The notes beneath the pieces were generated by a model. The model was not told where the DNA came from, made no database searches, and saw nothing but the letters and a program-made list of their open reading frames with translations. 64,000 nt of DNA from Acinetobacter defluvii (GTDB taxonomy: Bacteria; Pseudomonadota; Gammaproteobacteria; Pseudomonadales; Moraxellaceae): contig NZ_CP029397.2 in NCBI RefSeq assembly GCF_001704615.3, forward strand, positions 992,001 to 1,056,000, written 5' to 3'. The translations under genes were made by a program, and so were the position numbers. Within the stretch, counting starts at the first letter, position 1. Every line of letters starts with the position of its first letter. This document shows positions 1-8,830 of this stretch, one piece after another.

Positions 1-521
1 AAACTATCGATATTTTCTTGTTGTGAGCCACGTTCAGCGGTTGATTGTAAGGCAAGTGCAGATTGTAGGGCTGCCAATGCTTGCTGTTTTTTTGCCTCAA
101 CTTCTGGGCTGCTTAGTTTCACTAGAACTTGACCTTGAGTGACCGTTTGACCTTCTTTTACTAAAATTTCTTCAATGCGACTCGGTATTTTAGTGCTAAT
201 GTGCAAAGTTTCAGCTTCAACACGACCTTGCACATCAATGGTTTTGGGCTGATAGGTTTTCCATAAGCCAAATGCAATTAACCCCAGCAGGGCTATTAAA
301 ATCACCAACCCCAAAACCATCAACAAAGTCTTTTTAGGTGCTGGATCTGATAGTGGAGCTTCAACCACTTTAGAGTCAGGTGTTGGCTCAGGGCGAGTTT
401 GATCAGCTTGATTTTGTGCTTCTTGTTGAGAATTTAAATCAAGACTTTCCTCCGTTGTATTTTTTGCTGCTGAGTCTGTATTTGTAACTTTATCAAGTTT
501 TGGGTCGTGTTCTTGTGTCAT
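1..521 (-). CDS. HlyD/EmrA-family membrane fusion protein, partial
   Basis: Periplasmic adaptor of a tripartite export system, joining an inner-membrane transporter to a TolC-type channel. Only the N-terminal 173 codons are present; the gene runs off the left window edge. A Ser/Asp/Glu/Gln-rich cytoplasmic tail (about residues 1-63) precedes one membrane segment (about 65-87) and the start of a biotinyl-lipoyl-like hairpin (about 98-140, with VKEGQTVTQGQVLVKL). The ATG at 521 was chosen because GGGGAAAG lies just upstream; an in-frame ATG at 533 lacks a ribosome site. It follows the TolC-type gene by 13 bp on the same strand, so the two are surely co-transcribed. The inner-membrane partner, and hence the substrate, should lie to the left, outside the window. 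Confidence 0.85.
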   Translation of the reverse strand, partial: MTQEHDPKLDKVTNTDSAAKNTTEESLDLNSQQEAQNQADQTRPEPTPDSKVVEAPLSDPAPKKTLLMVLGLVILIALLGLIAFGLWKTYQPKTIDVQGRVEAETLHISTKIPSRIEEILVKEGQTVTQGQVLVKLSSPEVEAKKQQALAALQSALALQSTAERGSQQENIDS

Positions 522-534
522 TACTTTCCCCATT

Positions 535-2040
535 TTAACGAATATAATCAGTATTTGACTGATCTACATAGCTTTTAAATTGATCAATTGAGCCATGACT
601 TTGTAAAAGAGTCGCCAATGACATGACATATTTATAAGCATTTATTGCCATTTCCGTTTTCAAGGCGCTGAGTTGATTTTGTGCATCAATGACTTGGGTG
701 GCTGTGCCCATATCTTCTTTAAAAGATAAGTTTTGAATACGTAAATTTTCCATTGCCGCCGCTTCATTCTGGCGTAACAGTTGCTGATTCATTTGTGCAG
801 TTTGCAGTGCGTTATAGGAAGTATAGATCACATTTTCAATTTCTTGCTTCGTGCGTGCCGTACCGAGTTCAGCCGCATAACGTTGAAGTTCAGCGGCTTG
901 CACATTTTTATTTTTATCAATGCCTGAAAATAAGTTGTAGCGAGCAGCAACGCCGACGATCCAATTCTGATCTTTGTCTAGGCTATATTCACCAAAAGCA
1001 AAAAGTGTTGGTTTTTTCGCTGCTTGTTGTGCTTTGATATTTTCATCTGCTAAGCGTGTATCCATCTGCATTTTTTGCACAAGATTTGAGCTTTGAGGAT
1101 AGGATGCTAACAATTGATCTATGCTGTTTTGTTGGACTCTGTTAATAAAAAGCGGCGTCGTAAGTTGATCAATCGACTGTTTATTAAGTAGGTTTTTCAA
1201 CTGAAATTGGCTTGAAGATAAATTTGATTCGGCATTTTGATAGGTTCGGGTTGCATTATTTTTAGCAACTTCAAATTGCATGCGTTGCCCTTTGCTAATA
1301 AAACCCTGATGTTCAAGTTTTAGTGCATTATCATAATGTTGTTGCATGGCATGTAAATTAAAAGCACTGGCATTGTATAATTGTTTTTGTAATTGTACAT
1401 TGAAATATGCTTGAATAATTTCAAAACGTTGCGTGTCTTGCTGTTGCTTCGTGTTGAGTTGACTGCGCTCGGCTTTGAGATTGGCAATATTTTTGGTTGT
1501 GGTCGTCAGTCCACCTGTATAAATGGGCATCATGACGGATAGTGTTGGGCGAATGGTTTCGTCTTCAAGCACCACATTGGCGGTATCCGGAATTAAGCCA
1601 ATTCCACTATGAATCCCCTGATTTAAACCCTCTTTTAAAGGATCAGTTAAAGTCGTTGGCAGATTTTGTTGTGTTTGCCATTGGTCTACTTTTTCATTGA
1701 CGCCATAAGATAAAGTATTTTCTAGATTATTTTTCACACCATCCAAAGGAATATCTGTTTCTGCATGGAATTTATAAGCACGAACATTTAAATCTACACG
1801 TGGTAGCCCAATATTTTTCACGGCATCCGCTTGTAATTTTGAAGCTTGATCTAATGCAGCATTGGCTTGAGAAGTATAGGAATTTTCCAGTAAATACTGT
1901 TCGGCTTGGGCATAACTGAGATTCTCAGCAAAACTAGGGTGACTTAAAGCCGTATTGAGTATGAATAAGCCACATAGTTGCATAGATGCACATAATGTTT
2001 TTTTAGGATAATACTTTGTCAATTTCATCTGCAAAATCAT
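535..2040 (-). CDS. TolC-family outer membrane channel protein
   Basis: Outer membrane efflux/secretion channel of the TolC type, about 500 residues. A signal peptide is visible, ending near SHPSFA, followed by an amphipathic alpha-helical protein rich in Gln, Asn and Ala. It has two repeated halves with the typical motif of short beta-strand segments (PTLSVMMPIYTGG near residue 165 and NWIVGVAARYNLFSG near 360). A second in-frame ATG 12 bp downstream (MKLTKYY) could be the real start; neither has a convincing Shine-Dalgarno sequence. It is the first gene of a pair with the adjacent HlyD-type adaptor, which suggests type I secretion or multidrug export. The substrate cannot be deduced. Confidence 0.85.
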   Translation of the reverse strand: MILQMKLTKYYPKKTLCASMQLCGLFILNTALSHPSFAENLSYAQAEQYLLENSYTSQANAALDQASKLQADAVKNIGLPRVDLNVRAYKFHAETDIPLDGVKNNLENTLSYGVNEKVDQWQTQQNLPTTLTDPLKEGLNQGIHSGIGLIPDTANVVLEDETIRPTLSVMMPIYTGGLTTTTKNIANLKAERSQLNTKQQQDTQRFEIIQAYFNVQLQKQLYNASAFNLHAMQQHYDNALKLEHQGFISKGQRMQFEVAKNNATRTYQNAESNLSSSQFQLKNLLNKQSIDQLTTPLFINRVQQNSIDQLLASYPQSSNLVQKMQMDTRLADENIKAQQAAKKPTLFAFGEYSLDKDQNWIVGVAARYNLFSGIDKNKNVQAAELQRYAAELGTARTKQEIENVIYTSYNALQTAQMNQQLLRQNEAAAMENLRIQNLSFKEDMGTATQVIDAQNQLSALKTEMAINAYKYVMSLATLLQSHGSIDQFKSYVDQSNTDYIR

Positions 2041-2400
2041 CAGTATTTGTTTAAATTTGAAACTATTCTAACCTTGAATGACTAGAATAAATAATCTAAA
2101 AGTCATATTTATCCTGTGTGGTTTTTGTAGTGATCCCACATTATTTATATTTAAAGAGCATATTACTATCTGTAAAGATAAAAATATTGATCTAGTAGAT
2201 GAGGTTAATTTTTTCTATGATTTAAAATGAAACTGCAAAACATTCAGTGTCTATAAAATAGGTTCAAACTTTGTTATTGAAATATCAATTCTAAATTCTG
2301 AAACATATTGAAAGATTGACTAACAAAGCTGCTGCAAGAAAAGTCAATTTGTGGTTAAATGCGCCTATTTCATTCGTTTCACTTTCATAAGGGAAAAATC
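2041..2400. other. Divergent intergenic region, TolC-type gene / serC
   Basis: About 360 AT-rich bases between divergent genes. It must hold the promoters of both. No terminator, repeat or conserved RNA was recognised. Confidence 0.5.
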
Positions 2401-3480
2401 ATGCGCGCGTACAATTTCTGTGCTGGTCCTGCTGCATTACCTACTGCCGTTTTAGAAAAAGCTCAACAAGAGATGTTAGATTGGCAGGGTAAAGGCTTAT
2501 CCATCATGGAAATGAGCCACCGTAGTAAGGACTATGTGGCTGTCGCTGAAAAAGCAGAAGCAGACTTGCGTAAACTTATGAACATTCCTGAAAACTACAA
2601 GGTTTTGTTCTTACAAGGGGGTGCATCATTACAATTTTCTGCGATTCCTTTAAACTTGTTGGGTAAAAATCCAAAAGCTGATTATATCCATACGGGTATT
2701 TGGTCTGAAAAAGCCACCAAAGAAGCACAACGTTACGGCGAGATCAATGTTGTTGAAGCAGGTACTACAATTGATGGTAAATTAGCAATTGCTGATCAAA
2801 GTCAATGGAACTTATCTGATGATGCTGCTTATGTCCATTATGCAGATAATGAAACAATTGGCGGTATTCAATTTGCCAACATTCCTGAAACCGATAAGCC
2901 TTTGGTTTCTGATTTTTCATCAAGCATTTTATCTGCGCCATTAGATGTTTCTAAATTTGGTTTAATTTATGCGGGTGCGCAAAAAAATATCGGTCCTGCA
3001 GGTTTAACGCTGGTGATTGTGCGTGATGATTTACTTGATCAAGCAAAACCTGAAATTCCAAGCTTATTAAAATATGCTTCACAAGCAAAAAATGACTCTA
3101 TGGTGAATACGCCTGCCACCTACGCATGGTATTTATCAGGCTTAGTATTTGAGTGGTTGCTTGAGCAGGGCGGTGTAGATGCAATGCATAAAATTAACCT
3201 TGAAAAAGCAAAATTGTTATACGGCTATATTGATTCAAGCGACTTTTATGCAAACCCAATCGCAGAGCAAAATCGTTCAATTATGAATGTGCCATTTACT
3301 TTAGCAAATGCTGATTTGGATAAATTATTCCTACAAGAAGCAGAACAAAATCATCTGCTTAACCTTGCTGGTCACCGTTCAGTAGGAGGTATGCGTGCAA
3401 GTATTTATAACGCTGTACCTTTAGAAGGTGTACAAGCGTTGGTTAACTTTATGGATGATTTTGCTAAACGGAATGCTTAA
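2401..3480 (+). CDS. serC: Phosphoserine aminotransferase
   Basis: PLP-dependent class V aminotransferase converting 3-phosphohydroxypyruvate and glutamate to phosphoserine (serine synthesis); also acts in pyridoxal phosphate synthesis. The protein of 359 residues has the family length and opens with [13 protein letters not shown]. The PLP lysine lies in [12 protein letters not shown] (about residue 195) and a substrate-binding [15 protein letters not shown] segment is near the C-terminus. The ATG at 2401 is preferred over one at 2359 because AAGGG lies seven bases upstream and because homologues begin here. It is a single-gene unit whose own terminator is interrupted by the following insertion sequence. 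Confidence 0.97.
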   Translation: MRAYNFCAGPAALPTAVLEKAQQEMLDWQGKGLSIMEMSHRSKDYVAVAEKAEADLRKLMNIPENYKVLFLQGGASLQFSAIPLNLLGKNPKADYIHTGIWSEKATKEAQRYGEINVVEAGTTIDGKLAIADQSQWNLSDDAAYVHYADNETIGGIQFANIPETDKPLVSDFSSSILSAPLDVSKFGLIYAGAQKNIGPAGLTLVIVRDDLLDQAKPEIPSLLKYASQAKNDSMVNTPATYAWYLSGLVFEWLLEQGGVDAMHKINLEKAKLLYGYIDSSDFYANPIAEQNRSIMNVPFTLANADLDKLFLQEAEQNHLLNLAGHRSVGGMRASIYNAVPLEGVQALVNFMDDFAKRNA

Positions 3481-3505
3481 GTTTAAGGAACGATAATAAA
3501 AAATC

Positions 3506-3517
3506 CCTCGTAATGAG
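3506..3517. repeat. IS4-family target-site duplication, left copy
   Basis: CCTCGTAATGAG, repeated exactly at 4908-4919 on the other side of the element. These 12 bp come from the stem and loop of the serC terminator. IS4-subgroup elements normally duplicate about 10-13 bp. Confidence 0.92.
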
Positions 3518-3556
3518 TAATGCCAGTCAGTTAAGCAAAAAAAGTTAAAATGCTGT

Positions 3557-3589
3557 AAAAAGAGTGTATGTAAATACGCTCTTTTTTTT
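3557..3589 (+). promoter_or_regulatory. Hairpin directly in front of the IS4 transposase start
   Basis: A 13-bp stem with one G.T pair (3557-3569 with 3574-3586) and a four-base loop ends in a run of T that touches the transposase ATG. It has the form of an intrinsic terminator. It leaves no free Shine-Dalgarno sequence, so it probably limits expression driven from outside promoters. Confidence 0.6.
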
Positions 3590-4894
3590 ATGAAATTATC
3601 TCAGAATTTAGATATAACATTACAACAAACCTTGCCTTCACTTTCTCAATTTAGTGAGTTAATTGATTTAAACTGGATTGAAGATTGCTTAAATCAAACA
3701 GGTAAAGCATCCATTCGAAAAAGAAAACTTCCTGCTGAACATGTTGTTTGGTTAGTCATTGGACTTGCTCTATTTCGAAACCAACCAATTTGGTATGTAG
3801 TTCAGCAATTACAACTTGTTTTCGGTACAACAGAATACTGTGTACCTAGTGCATCGGTACAGGCAAGACAGCGCTTAGGTTTAGAACCTATGAGTGCTTT
3901 ATTTTCAACATTAAGTCAGGCATGGCTTAAAGACTCACAACAACAATATAATAACTTTCATGGTCTGTGCGTTTGTGCTGTAGACGGCGTGGTTTGGTCT
4001 ATGCCTCATACCGAAGAAAACTTTAAGCACTTTGGCTCTTCTAAAGGGAAAACAGCAGTTGTTCCTTATCCACAAGTTAGAGCAACTTGTCTTGTGAATA
4101 CCAATACACATGAAATGATCGATGCCCAAATTGGCAGTATGGATCAAGGTGAATTAACCTTAGCTAGTCAATTAAAAGCACCTGCTCATAGTATTACCTT
4201 ATTTGATCGTGCTTACTTCTCTGCTGATTTTTTAGTGAGTTGGCAATCTCAGGCAGAAGAAAGTCATTGGTTGATGCGTGCAAAAGATAACCTTCGTTAT
4301 GAAGTTATTCACAATAATGCCGCCCATGACTTTCAGATAAAAATGCCTGTTTCACCAAGAGCAAAAAAGATCAATCCAGCATTAGGTGATTATTGGGAAG
4401 CCCGTTTGCTTGAAGTTGAATATGCAGGAAAAACGAGGCGTTACATTACATCATTGACAGATTCTAAAGCGTATCCATTCAAAGACCTTGCGATGCTTTA
4501 TATGCAGCGTTGGGAAATAGAAATGTGTTATCGAGAAATTAAAAGTGATTTACAGGATTCAAAGGTTTTAAGAAGTAAGCAACCTGATTTGGTGTATCAA
4601 GAATTGTGGGGTGTATTTATAGCTTATAATATTTTGAGACGACAGATGAAATTTATCGCCCAACATGCAAATGTCAGTCCTTTAAGGATCAGTTTCCATA
4701 TTGCATCCATAGGTATTATCAATATCTTAAGACATACGCCTTTAGAGTCAGCAGGAAACTTACCTAAACATTTAGCACAATTATTTGAACAATCAAAAAT
4801 ATTTGTATTACCTGAAAAAAGGCAGAGAGAATGTTCACGAGTCGTGAAAATTAAAGCACAAAAATATCCAAGAAAATGCCAGTCAATTTCTTAA
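3590..4894 (+). CDS. IS4-family transposase
   Basis: DDE transposase of 434 residues, similar throughout to E. coli IS4 InsG. An N-terminal domain carries RKRKLPAEHVVWLVIGLALF (about 44-63). The catalytic parts are AVDGVVWSMP (first Asp, about 131), LFDRAYFS (second Asp, about 205) and the YREIK signature following RWEIEMC (Glu near 315). No stop or frameshift is seen, and the stop codon overlaps the right inverted repeat, as expected for a compact element. No ribosome-binding site is visible before the ATG. Confidence 0.95.
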   Translation: MKLSQNLDITLQQTLPSLSQFSELIDLNWIEDCLNQTGKASIRKRKLPAEHVVWLVIGLALFRNQPIWYVVQQLQLVFGTTEYCVPSASVQARQRLGLEPMSALFSTLSQAWLKDSQQQYNNFHGLCVCAVDGVVWSMPHTEENFKHFGSSKGKTAVVPYPQVRATCLVNTNTHEMIDAQIGSMDQGELTLASQLKAPAHSITLFDRAYFSADFLVSWQSQAEESHWLMRAKDNLRYEVIHNNAAHDFQIKMPVSPRAKKINPALGDYWEARLLEVEYAGKTRRYITSLTDSKAYPFKDLAMLYMQRWEIEMCYREIKSDLQDSKVLRSKQPDLVYQELWGVFIAYNILRRQMKFIAQHANVSPLRISFHIASIGIINILRHTPLESAGNLPKHLAQLFEQSKIFVLPEKRQRECSRVVKIKAQKYPRKCQSIS

Positions 4895-4907
4895 CTGACT
4901 GGCATTA

Positions 4908-4919
4908 CCTCGTAATGAG
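4908..4919. repeat. IS4-family target-site duplication, right copy
   Basis: Exact copy of 3506-3517, followed by GGATTTTTTA, the T-rich side of the disrupted serC terminator. Confidence 0.92.
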
Positions 4920-4939
4920 GGATTTTTTATATTTAAAAT

Positions 4940-5092
4940 TTAAACAGTCGGAAAAATACCTAAAAGATGAAAAATCATGGCGGCTAAAAATATCCCTAAG
5001 ATAAAAAAGCAACATGCGCCTTTATCCCAAGGTAAACGGAATGTACTATGTTGTTGAATAAGATGGGTCGGTTGTTCCGGTGTAATTTTCAT
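4940..5092 (-). CDS. Small single-span membrane protein (50 aa)
   Basis: Short open frame reading MKITPEQPTHLIQQHSTFRL at its start, with a hydrophobic segment at about residues 26-48 and ending LLGIFPTV. A weak AGG lies seven bases before the ATG. It is convergent with serC and would originally have shared the hairpin terminator now split by the IS4-family element. The coding case rests on the clean membrane-protein pattern and placement. I do not recognise a family with confidence. Confidence 0.55.
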   Translation of the reverse strand: MKITPEQPTHLIQQHSTFRLPWDKGACCFFILGIFLAAMIFHLLGIFPTV

Positions 5093-5526
5093 CACTGAGC
5101 CTGGATTTTAAATTATTGTTAAATCTATCGGTTCGAGCTATTTGTAACATAAAAAAATGTGCAAATAAAGTGCTGTTTAATATGAATGTCAAAATCAAGC
5201 TGAATTTAGGACAATATCTTAAAGATAAATGATCTTATCGAAACCTAGAAATGTGGATAAGTTTAAATTTCTATTTAAAATCTACAAATCAAACTGAGTG
5301 AAGAAAGACAGCGTTTCCTGCTAGTTTTTATATCTATATGAAAATTTGAGTAATTATTTCAACTGCTAAACAGAAAATAAATGCGTATTTATTAGGGAAT
5401 CCATTTGGAAAATCATTTTTAAATTCAAAAATGCAATGAAATCCGTTGTGCTATTTTACATAAATTAAACAAGAATGATGAATCTTTTATTTTAGAAATG
5501 TACCCATAAAGTTGAATTATTCAAAT
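5093..5526. other. AT-rich intergenic stretch
   Basis: About 430 bases with no supported gene or RNA. It presumably holds the promoter of the small gene ending at 4940. Confidence 0.4.
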
Positions 5527-5557
5527 AAAAAGCCCAATTTAAAATATTGAGCTTTTT
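5527..5557 (-). terminator. Intrinsic terminator after the 5576-6598 gene
   Basis: AAAAAGCCCAAT and ATTGAGCTTTTT form a stem with one mismatch about 20 bases beyond the stop of the minus-strand gene. T-runs lie on both strands. Confidence 0.65.
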
Positions 5558-5575
5558 AAATGAAACCTATTTAAA

Positions 5576-6598
5576 TTATTTTGTTTTGGCTTCTGAATAA
5601 ATATTTGCCTGAATCCAAATATTGCCACGAATATATTGTCCAATTTCAAAGTTTTTAAAATCTGGATTTTTTGTAGCGATACGCACCAAAATAGCAGGTT
5701 GATTTTCTTCTAAAATTAAAGTGACATCATAAAGAGTATAGTCTTCTTGCATAAATTGCATTTGGGTTTTGCCCACAATTTTACCTTGAAACCATGCTTC
5801 ATCTTCTTGACCTAAAGTTTCGCCATACAGATATGCCACCATTTTTGAAAAATCGACAGTGACAGGTTCTTTATCTGCCTCAGATTTTGGTTCCCAAGCA
5901 TCAATTAATGCCTGTAGATTGTCTGGGGCAATTCCATTATTTTTCGACAAAATTTCATTGAGGGCACGATGATGTTTGATCGAAGCTGGGTCATCGACTA
6001 CGATTTGCTCATGATCGGATACTTTTTCTAACTCGTATGCCCATGCATTAAGTTGTACTTGATAGGATTGATCTTTTTTGTAGTGCGCATGATTAACGCT
6101 GTATAAGCTATCAAAAGCATAAACGGTGCTTTGACCTAGTTGAAGGCGTAATACGGCTTGTGTATTGGTTTTACAGGTAATGATACGATCTATTTCAGCC
6201 TGAATGGAATACGGGCTTTCAAAACTAGGAAAAGCAGTTTTCATTGCTTTAGGTTTATTGTTTTCAACAGCGATGACCTGAACAATTTGAACTTTTGCAC
6301 CATTTGGTCCTTGGATTAGCCAAGCACTTTCATCCATGTCTGTTTCTTTTTGACATAGCCCCATAGGCATCACCGGCGTATCTAAAGCCAGACCTAACCA
6401 TTTTGGAACTTCAGCCGTTGGGTTATCGGTCAGCAAACTCCAATGTTCAACATGACTACCGAAGTTATGATCATCAATGGTAATTATTTCAGGTCTGTTT
6501 TGATTATTCATATCATTTATGCAAAAAACTGGTCTTGTGATATTAAATCGAGGGTGATGGCTATTTTTCAAGTCCTGAAATGTAAATTCATCAGTCAA
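5576..6598 (-). CDS. Conserved hypothetical protein (340 aa)
   Basis: I do not recognise this protein. It is acidic, has no signal peptide or membrane segment, and looks cytosolic. The start is uncertain: an internal ATG (MNNQNRPE, at 6511) may be used, and neither site has a good Shine-Dalgarno. It stands alone between two intergenic regions, ends at its own terminator and starts about 110 bp from the tRNA-Glu pair. Codon use is like its neighbours, so it is likely a resident gene rather than a recent import. Confidence 0.75.
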   Translation of the reverse strand: MTDEFTFQDLKNSHHPRFNITRPVFCINDMNNQNRPEIITIDDHNFGSHVEHWSLLTDNPTAEVPKWLGLALDTPVMPMGLCQKETDMDESAWLIQGPNGAKVQIVQVIAVENNKPKAMKTAFPSFESPYSIQAEIDRIITCKTNTQAVLRLQLGQSTVYAFDSLYSVNHAHYKKDQSYQVQLNAWAYELEKVSDHEQIVVDDPASIKHHRALNEILSKNNGIAPDNLQALIDAWEPKSEADKEPVTVDFSKMVAYLYGETLGQEDEAWFQGKIVGKTQMQFMQEDYTLYDVTLILEENQPAILVRIATKNPDFKNFEIGQYIRGNIWIQANIYSEAKTK

Positions 6599-6707
6599 AG
6601 CAGTGATTTATTTAAGAATAGAAGAAAAAATATGCAATTTTAGGAAAAATGATATTTTGGAAAATAATAATGGAAAAGTATTTTAAAATTTATAATCAAA
6701 GAATATA

Positions 6708-6783
6708 TGGCGACCCTACGGGGATTCGAACCCCGGTTACCGCCGTGAAAGGGCGATGTCCTAGGCCTCTAGACGATAGGGTC
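6708..6783 (-). tRNA. tRNA-Glu(TTC)
   Basis: 76 bases on the minus strand with encoded CCA. The acceptor starts GACCCTA, the anticodon loop is CTTTCAC and the T-arm is GGGGTTCGAATCCCC. Identical in sequence to the next copy at 6827-6902. Confidence 0.97.
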
Positions 6784-6826
6784 AATAAGATGAGGCAAAT
6801 TTCTGAAATCCAAATTTAAAATAAAT

Positions 6827-6902
6827 TGGCGACCCTACGGGGATTCGAACCCCGGTTACCGCCGTGAAAGGGCGATGTCCTAGGCCTCTAGACGATAGGG
6901 TC
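6827..6902 (-). tRNA. tRNA-Glu(TTC), tandem copy
   Basis: Exact copy of 6708-6783, 43 bp away on the same strand, transcribed first. The pair is probably one transcript. Duplicated tRNA-Glu genes are ordinary in fast-growing gammaproteobacteria. Confidence 0.97.
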
Positions 6903-7277
6903 GTTTCAGAGGTGGGCGTATATTAGGGTGAATATTTAAAAGTGTCAAATATTTTTCTGCAATAAAACGGGAAAAATAAATCAAACGTGTAAAAATAAAA
7001 CAATCTCTGTATTTTTTCAGCTCTTTTTATAATTTAAAGCATTTTCCGTAAATATTATTGCGAATAAGATTTCTCTAAACCCATCGTTAATCACATATTT
7101 TTAATGCGCTGATCTTGTAAAGTCGACTGTATTGTATAACAAAAGTCATTTATGGTGCATTCAGAAAAATCCTTGATAAAAATGCTCAACAATCGCTCAA
7201 AATTAGTATTGTTTAGCCTTAAAACAGTATGACTGCTTTGGCACATCATTTGCATATTTCTATCTATCATCAAAGTG
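6903..7277. other. Intergenic region before the guanidine riboswitch
   Basis: About 375 AT-rich bases. It must contain the tRNA-Glu promoter (minus strand) and the promoter of the guanidine operon (plus strand). No supported gene was found. Confidence 0.4.
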
Positions 7278-7391
7278 ATCTAGGGTTCCGATACAGTTCG
7301 ATGAAGAACGTATGTCTGAGACCGAGAGTTCACGGCTTAGTTTTGAACAAAAGCAGAGCTACACGGAGGGATAAAAGCCCGGGAGGTTGAA
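7278..7391 (+). promoter_or_regulatory. Guanidine-I riboswitch (ykkC class)
   Basis: The conserved blocks of the guanidine-I aptamer are readable in order: CTAGGGTTCCG, then ACCGAGAG with a CACGGC, and ACACGGAGGGATAAAAGCCC followed by GGGAGGT. It sits directly in front of two DUF1989 genes and a biotin carboxylase of the guanidine-degradation type, the classic context of this riboswitch. Guanidinium binding is known to switch such operons on. A small GGTT/AACC stem follows, but whether the switch acts on termination or on translation cannot be decided by eye. Confidence 0.93.
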
Positions 7392-7415
7392 TAACCTGAA
7401 AAAGAGGTGGAGCAA

Positions 7416-8159
7416 ATGACTAAGAGTTATAACTATCATAATGATCAAGCACTTTGGGCTGAAATTTTACCCGGTGGGCACCATTGGTCAGGGCGGATTC
7501 AACGTGGCACAGTGTTACAGATTAAGGCATTGGCTGCGCATGCCAATGTATCTTTATTTTGTGTCAATGCTGAGGACAAACTTGAACGCTACAACATGTC
7601 TGACAGTTTAAAAGCACAGCACACAGCATTTTTAAGTACAGGTCATATTTTAGCTTCTGACTTAGGTCGTGCGATGATTTCAATTGTTCAAGATGATCAT
7701 GGGTGGAATGATGCGATCTGCGCACCGAGTAGTGCAGCACAAATAAAAAAACAATTTGGTGTTAAGACGTTTCAAGATGCACGTAATGACATGTACCGCA
7801 ACGCCAAAGACAGTTTGATTTTGGAAATGACTAAATTTGGGCTAGGGGCGACGGATTTAAGCGCAACAGTTAATTTCTTTTCTAGAGTAATACCTGATGA
7901 TACAGGTCACTTATCTTATATTGAATCCAATAATACCAATCAAATCATTCAGCTACGTTTTGAGATGGATTGCTTGGTATTTTTATCTGCTGCACCGCAT
8001 GGCTTAGATACTTTGAATACATATGTACCTGCTGATATTGAGCTGAAACTCTTTAAAGCCCTTCCTTTGGCTGAGACGGATATCTGTCGTGACGCCTGTC
8101 CACAAAACCAACGAGCATTTCAAAATAATGCCCGTTACTACGCACTCGATGCAGTTTAG
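7416..8159 (+). CDS. DUF1989 protein, urea-amidolyase-associated type 1 (carboxyguanidine deiminase subunit)
   Basis: One of two paired DUF1989 proteins once called urea-amidolyase-associated proteins and now known to form carboxyguanidine deiminase, which turns carboxyguanidine into allophanate and ammonia. It is 247 residues long and soluble, with DUF1989 features such as ILPGGHHWSGRIQRGTVLQI near the N-terminus and the metal-site-like region around CAPSS and the C-terminal ACPQN. The ATG at 7416 has GAGGTGGAG upstream; a GTG at 7407 is less likely. First gene after the riboswitch, 18 bp before its partner. I do not assign which subunit letter it is. Confidence 0.88.
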   Translation: MTKSYNYHNDQALWAEILPGGHHWSGRIQRGTVLQIKALAAHANVSLFCVNAEDKLERYNMSDSLKAQHTAFLSTGHILASDLGRAMISIVQDDHGWNDAICAPSSAAQIKKQFGVKTFQDARNDMYRNAKDSLILEMTKFGLGATDLSATVNFFSRVIPDDTGHLSYIESNNTNQIIQLRFEMDCLVFLSAAPHGLDTLNTYVPADIELKLFKALPLAETDICRDACPQNQRAFQNNARYYALDAV

Positions 8160-8177
8160 TCTAAAGGAGGACACATC

Positions 8178-8828
8178 ATGTCAGCATTGGCTAAATTTGA
8201 AAAAGAAGTATTAAATGACGTATGTCCTGCAGGTGAAGCATGGATGTGTGAAGTGAAGAAAGGTCAATACTTCCGTATTGTCGATGTTGAAGGCAATCAA
8301 GCAGTAGACACACTATTTATCGCAGCTTCAAACCCTGAAGAACGTTATAGTGCAACCGATACTTTGGCGCTCAATCAACAGATTTATTTAGAAAAAGACA
8401 CAACGCTTTATACCAATTTTGGCAATAAAATCGCGACTATTAATGATGATAACTGCGGTCGCCATGACACTTTGGGCGGTGCATGTTCTTGCGAAAGTAA
8501 CACTGTGCGTTATGCCCATGATAAATTCCCTATGCACAGTTGCCGTAATAATTTCATGATCGCCTTGTCACAACATGAGATTGCCAAAAAGTATGCTTTA
8601 ACGGTGCGTCATATTGGACCCAATATTAATTTTTTTATGAATGTACCTGTGACTTCTGAAGGAAAATTGAAGTTTGATGATGGTATCTCTGCACCCGGTA
8701 AATATGTCGAAATCAAAGCTGAAATGGATCTGATCGTACTGATTTCAAACTGTCCACAATTGAATAACCCATGTAATGCCTACAACCCAACTAAAATTCA
8801 ACTGATCATCCGTGAAGGCGAGGTGTAA
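8178..8828 (+). CDS. DUF1989 protein, urea-amidolyase-associated type 2 (carboxyguanidine deiminase subunit)
   Basis: Second DUF1989 protein, 216 residues, expected partner of the preceding protein in carboxyguanidine deiminase. Conserved Cys/His-rich segments are visible: DDNCGRHDTLGGACSCESN at about residue 92 and HSCRNNFMIAL near 121, probably zinc ligands and active-site residues. NCPQLNNPCNAYNPT near the C-terminus is also typical. A strong AAAGGAGG stands upstream of the ATG. It ends 2 bp before the carboxylase, so translational coupling is likely. Confidence 0.9.
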   Translation: MSALAKFEKEVLNDVCPAGEAWMCEVKKGQYFRIVDVEGNQAVDTLFIAASNPEERYSATDTLALNQQIYLEKDTTLYTNFGNKIATINDDNCGRHDTLGGACSCESNTVRYAHDKFPMHSCRNNFMIALSQHEIAKKYALTVRHIGPNINFFMNVPVTSEGKLKFDDGISAPGKYVEIKAEMDLIVLISNCPQLNNPCNAYNPTKIQLIIREGEV

Positions 8829-8830
8829 CT

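Larger units (their letters stand above)
3518..4907 (+). mobile_element. Intact IS4-family insertion sequence (1390 bp)
   Basis: The element is bounded by perfect 18-bp inverted repeats, TAATGCCAGTCAGTTAAG at 3518-3535 and its complement at 4890-4907. These resemble the ends known for Escherichia coli IS4. A 12-bp direct repeat flanks it, and it carries one transposase gene. Because the target repeats and inverted repeats are perfect and the gene is intact, insertion looks recent and the element may still be active. Removing the element plus one repeat restores a single terminator hairpin with six-base A and T tracts for serC. Confidence 0.95.

Noticed and set aside
6708..6902. Tandem tRNA-Glu pair as an integration scar
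   Set aside because: Both copies are complete and on the same strand, 43 bp apart with no cargo; simple tandem duplication is sufficient.
7091..7273. 60-codon minus-strand frame before the guanidine riboswitch
   Set aside because: No ribosome site and no recognisable protein pattern; overlaps the likely operon promoter.
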